Below are positions 56,582 to 57,260 of a stretch of DNA of 57,260 nucleotides, in pieces (within the stretch, counting starts at the first letter, position 1; the number at the start of each line of letters is the position of its first letter). The DNA is taken from NCBI GenBank assembly GCA_046315175.1, contig JBKDBK010000097.1, forward strand, positions 1 through 57,260, written 5' to 3'. The notes beneath the pieces are model-generated. The model had not been told where the DNA came from. It was given only the letters and a program-made list of their open reading frames with translations, and did not search any database. A program made the translations under genes and the position numbers. The DNA is from UBA8828 sp046315175 (lineage in GTDB: Bacteria > Verrucomicrobiota > Verrucomicrobiia > Opitutales > UBA953).

Positions 56582-56692
56582 AAGGTATTTTCCTCGTGAA
56601 ACTATAAACCCCTGATTGGGACTCAAGTTCGTCCACGGGCTCGGAAATCTGTATTTGTTTGCCCCCCGCCACCCTGCTTTTAGCCTAGGGTC

Positions 56693-57260
56693 ATGTCCCA
56701 GACCCCCCCAGACGGGCTGCCGGAAGACATGCCCCCTCCTCCCGAGGGCGCCGGCTCGACCGCGGGCCCTGACGCCGCTTCCCCGGGGTCGTCCGGAGGC
56801 TCGCCGGGCCGCCGCAAGCTGCGGCTCTGGGACCGCATCGGTGGCCAGGGCCTGATGGCCTCCCTCGTCTTCCACGGGGCCCTGCTCGTGTTCTTCGCCG
56901 CCTGGGTTATCGTCACCATCACCGACGAGGCCAGGACCGACCCGGACACCTTCGCCACCGGGGCCGGCGGCGGCTCCAAGGGCGACAGGGCGGTCATCCG
57001 CGACCACAAGGTCACGCCGAAGAACGCCCAGAACATCGCCCGGACGTCCGCCCGGATCACGAGCAAGTCCAGCACGGCCTCGGTGGCCCTCCCCGACCTC
57101 CCGACCACCTCCGTCTCCTCGCTGCTCACGGGCATGACCGCCGGCGGCTCCTCCAAGGGCTTCGGCGGCGGCTCGGGCGGCGGCATCGGCTCCGGCCAAG
57201 GCGTCGGCGTGGGCAACGCCCGCAACTTCGTCGGCAAGCCCGTGATGGGCGCGCGCATCG
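56693..57260 (+). CDS. Membrane-anchored Gly-rich protein, 3' end cut by the window
   Basis: An open frame of 189 codons with no stop before the window ends. Residues 1-45 are Pro/Gly/Ser-rich, one TM helix is at about 62-77 (LVFHGALLVFFAAWVI) with positive residues before it, and the periplasmic part is rich in Gly/Ser (GGSSKGFGGGSGGGIGS), ending at the window edge with NFVGKPVMGARI. The N-in, C-out layout recalls TonB-like or VWA-domain surface proteins of verrucomicrobia, but the diagnostic part is missing. It is divergent from the DUF1800 gene by 111 bases. Confidence 0.7.
   Translation, partial: MSQTPPDGLPEDMPPPPEGAGSTAGPDAASPGSSGGSPGRRKLRLWDRIGGQGLMASLVFHGALLVFFAAWVIVTITDEARTDPDTFATGAGGGSKGDRAVIRDHKVTPKNAQNIARTSARITSKSSTASVALPDLPTTSVSSLLTGMTAGGSSKGFGGGSGGGIGSGQGVGVGNARNFVGKPVMGARI

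Overview
This 57 kb window is GC-rich (roughly 70%), densely coded bacterial chromosome. It reads as a Verrucomicrobiota member, most likely in or near Opitutales/Opitutaceae. That placement is inferred from the gene set: an oleC-oleD pair, LpxB and an OprP/O-type porin (a Gram-negative envelope), RNase Y together with RNase E/G, a DUF1800-DUF1501 pair, a lysine-rich histone-H1-like tail, and many start codons preceded by C/pyrimidine-rich leaders instead of a Shine-Dalgarno. No rRNA, CRISPR array, prophage or insertion sequence was seen.

Layout. 1-6.2 kb: the 3' end of glycine dehydrogenase subunit 2, then on the minus strand oleD/oleC, a small lipoprotein, a prepilin peptidase, a repeat-bearing gap, aroE and a SirB1-family protein. 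6.3-13.4 kb (plus): clpB; a lipid A block of a Gfo/Idh/MocA oxidoreductase, lpxB and an SDR; then a porin. 13.4-23.4 kb: mostly minus-strand genes, namely a coiled-coil protein, a carboxynorspermidine decarboxylase/dehydrogenase pair, tRNA-Asp, proB-proA, murA, a disordered Arg/Pro/Gly protein and RNase Y, interrupted by plus-strand ruvB. 23.5-26.6 kb (plus): rodA and RNase G. 26.8-28.7 kb (minus): a P1B-4-like metal ATPase. 28.9-32.4 kb (plus): a tandem ribbon-helix-helix protein with a lysine tail, icd, a secreted protein, and rplM-rpsI.

32.4-39.2 kb is an almost complete arginine cluster, argC-J-B-D-F-G (argH is not in the window), followed by tRNA-Cys. 39.4-47.4 kb carries ispF, ndk, a zinc-ribbon membrane protein, a HigBA-like toxin-antitoxin pair, serS, tilS, ftsH and coaE. 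47.5-53.3 kb is a type IV pilus motor set, with two PilB/GspE ATPases flanking PilT and followed by PilC. 53.4-57.3 kb holds an AT-richer gap with a consensus DnaA box, an atypical initiator tRNA, the DUF1800-DUF1501 pair, and a partial membrane-anchored Gly-rich protein that runs off the end.

Most of the window is housekeeping. I saw no obvious multi-gene novel system. The items most worth a second look are two intergenic elements made of inverted arrays of phased degenerate 9-bp repeats, the tandem RHH plus H1-like tail protein, the disordered protein beside RNase Y, and the initiator tRNA with unusual end positions.
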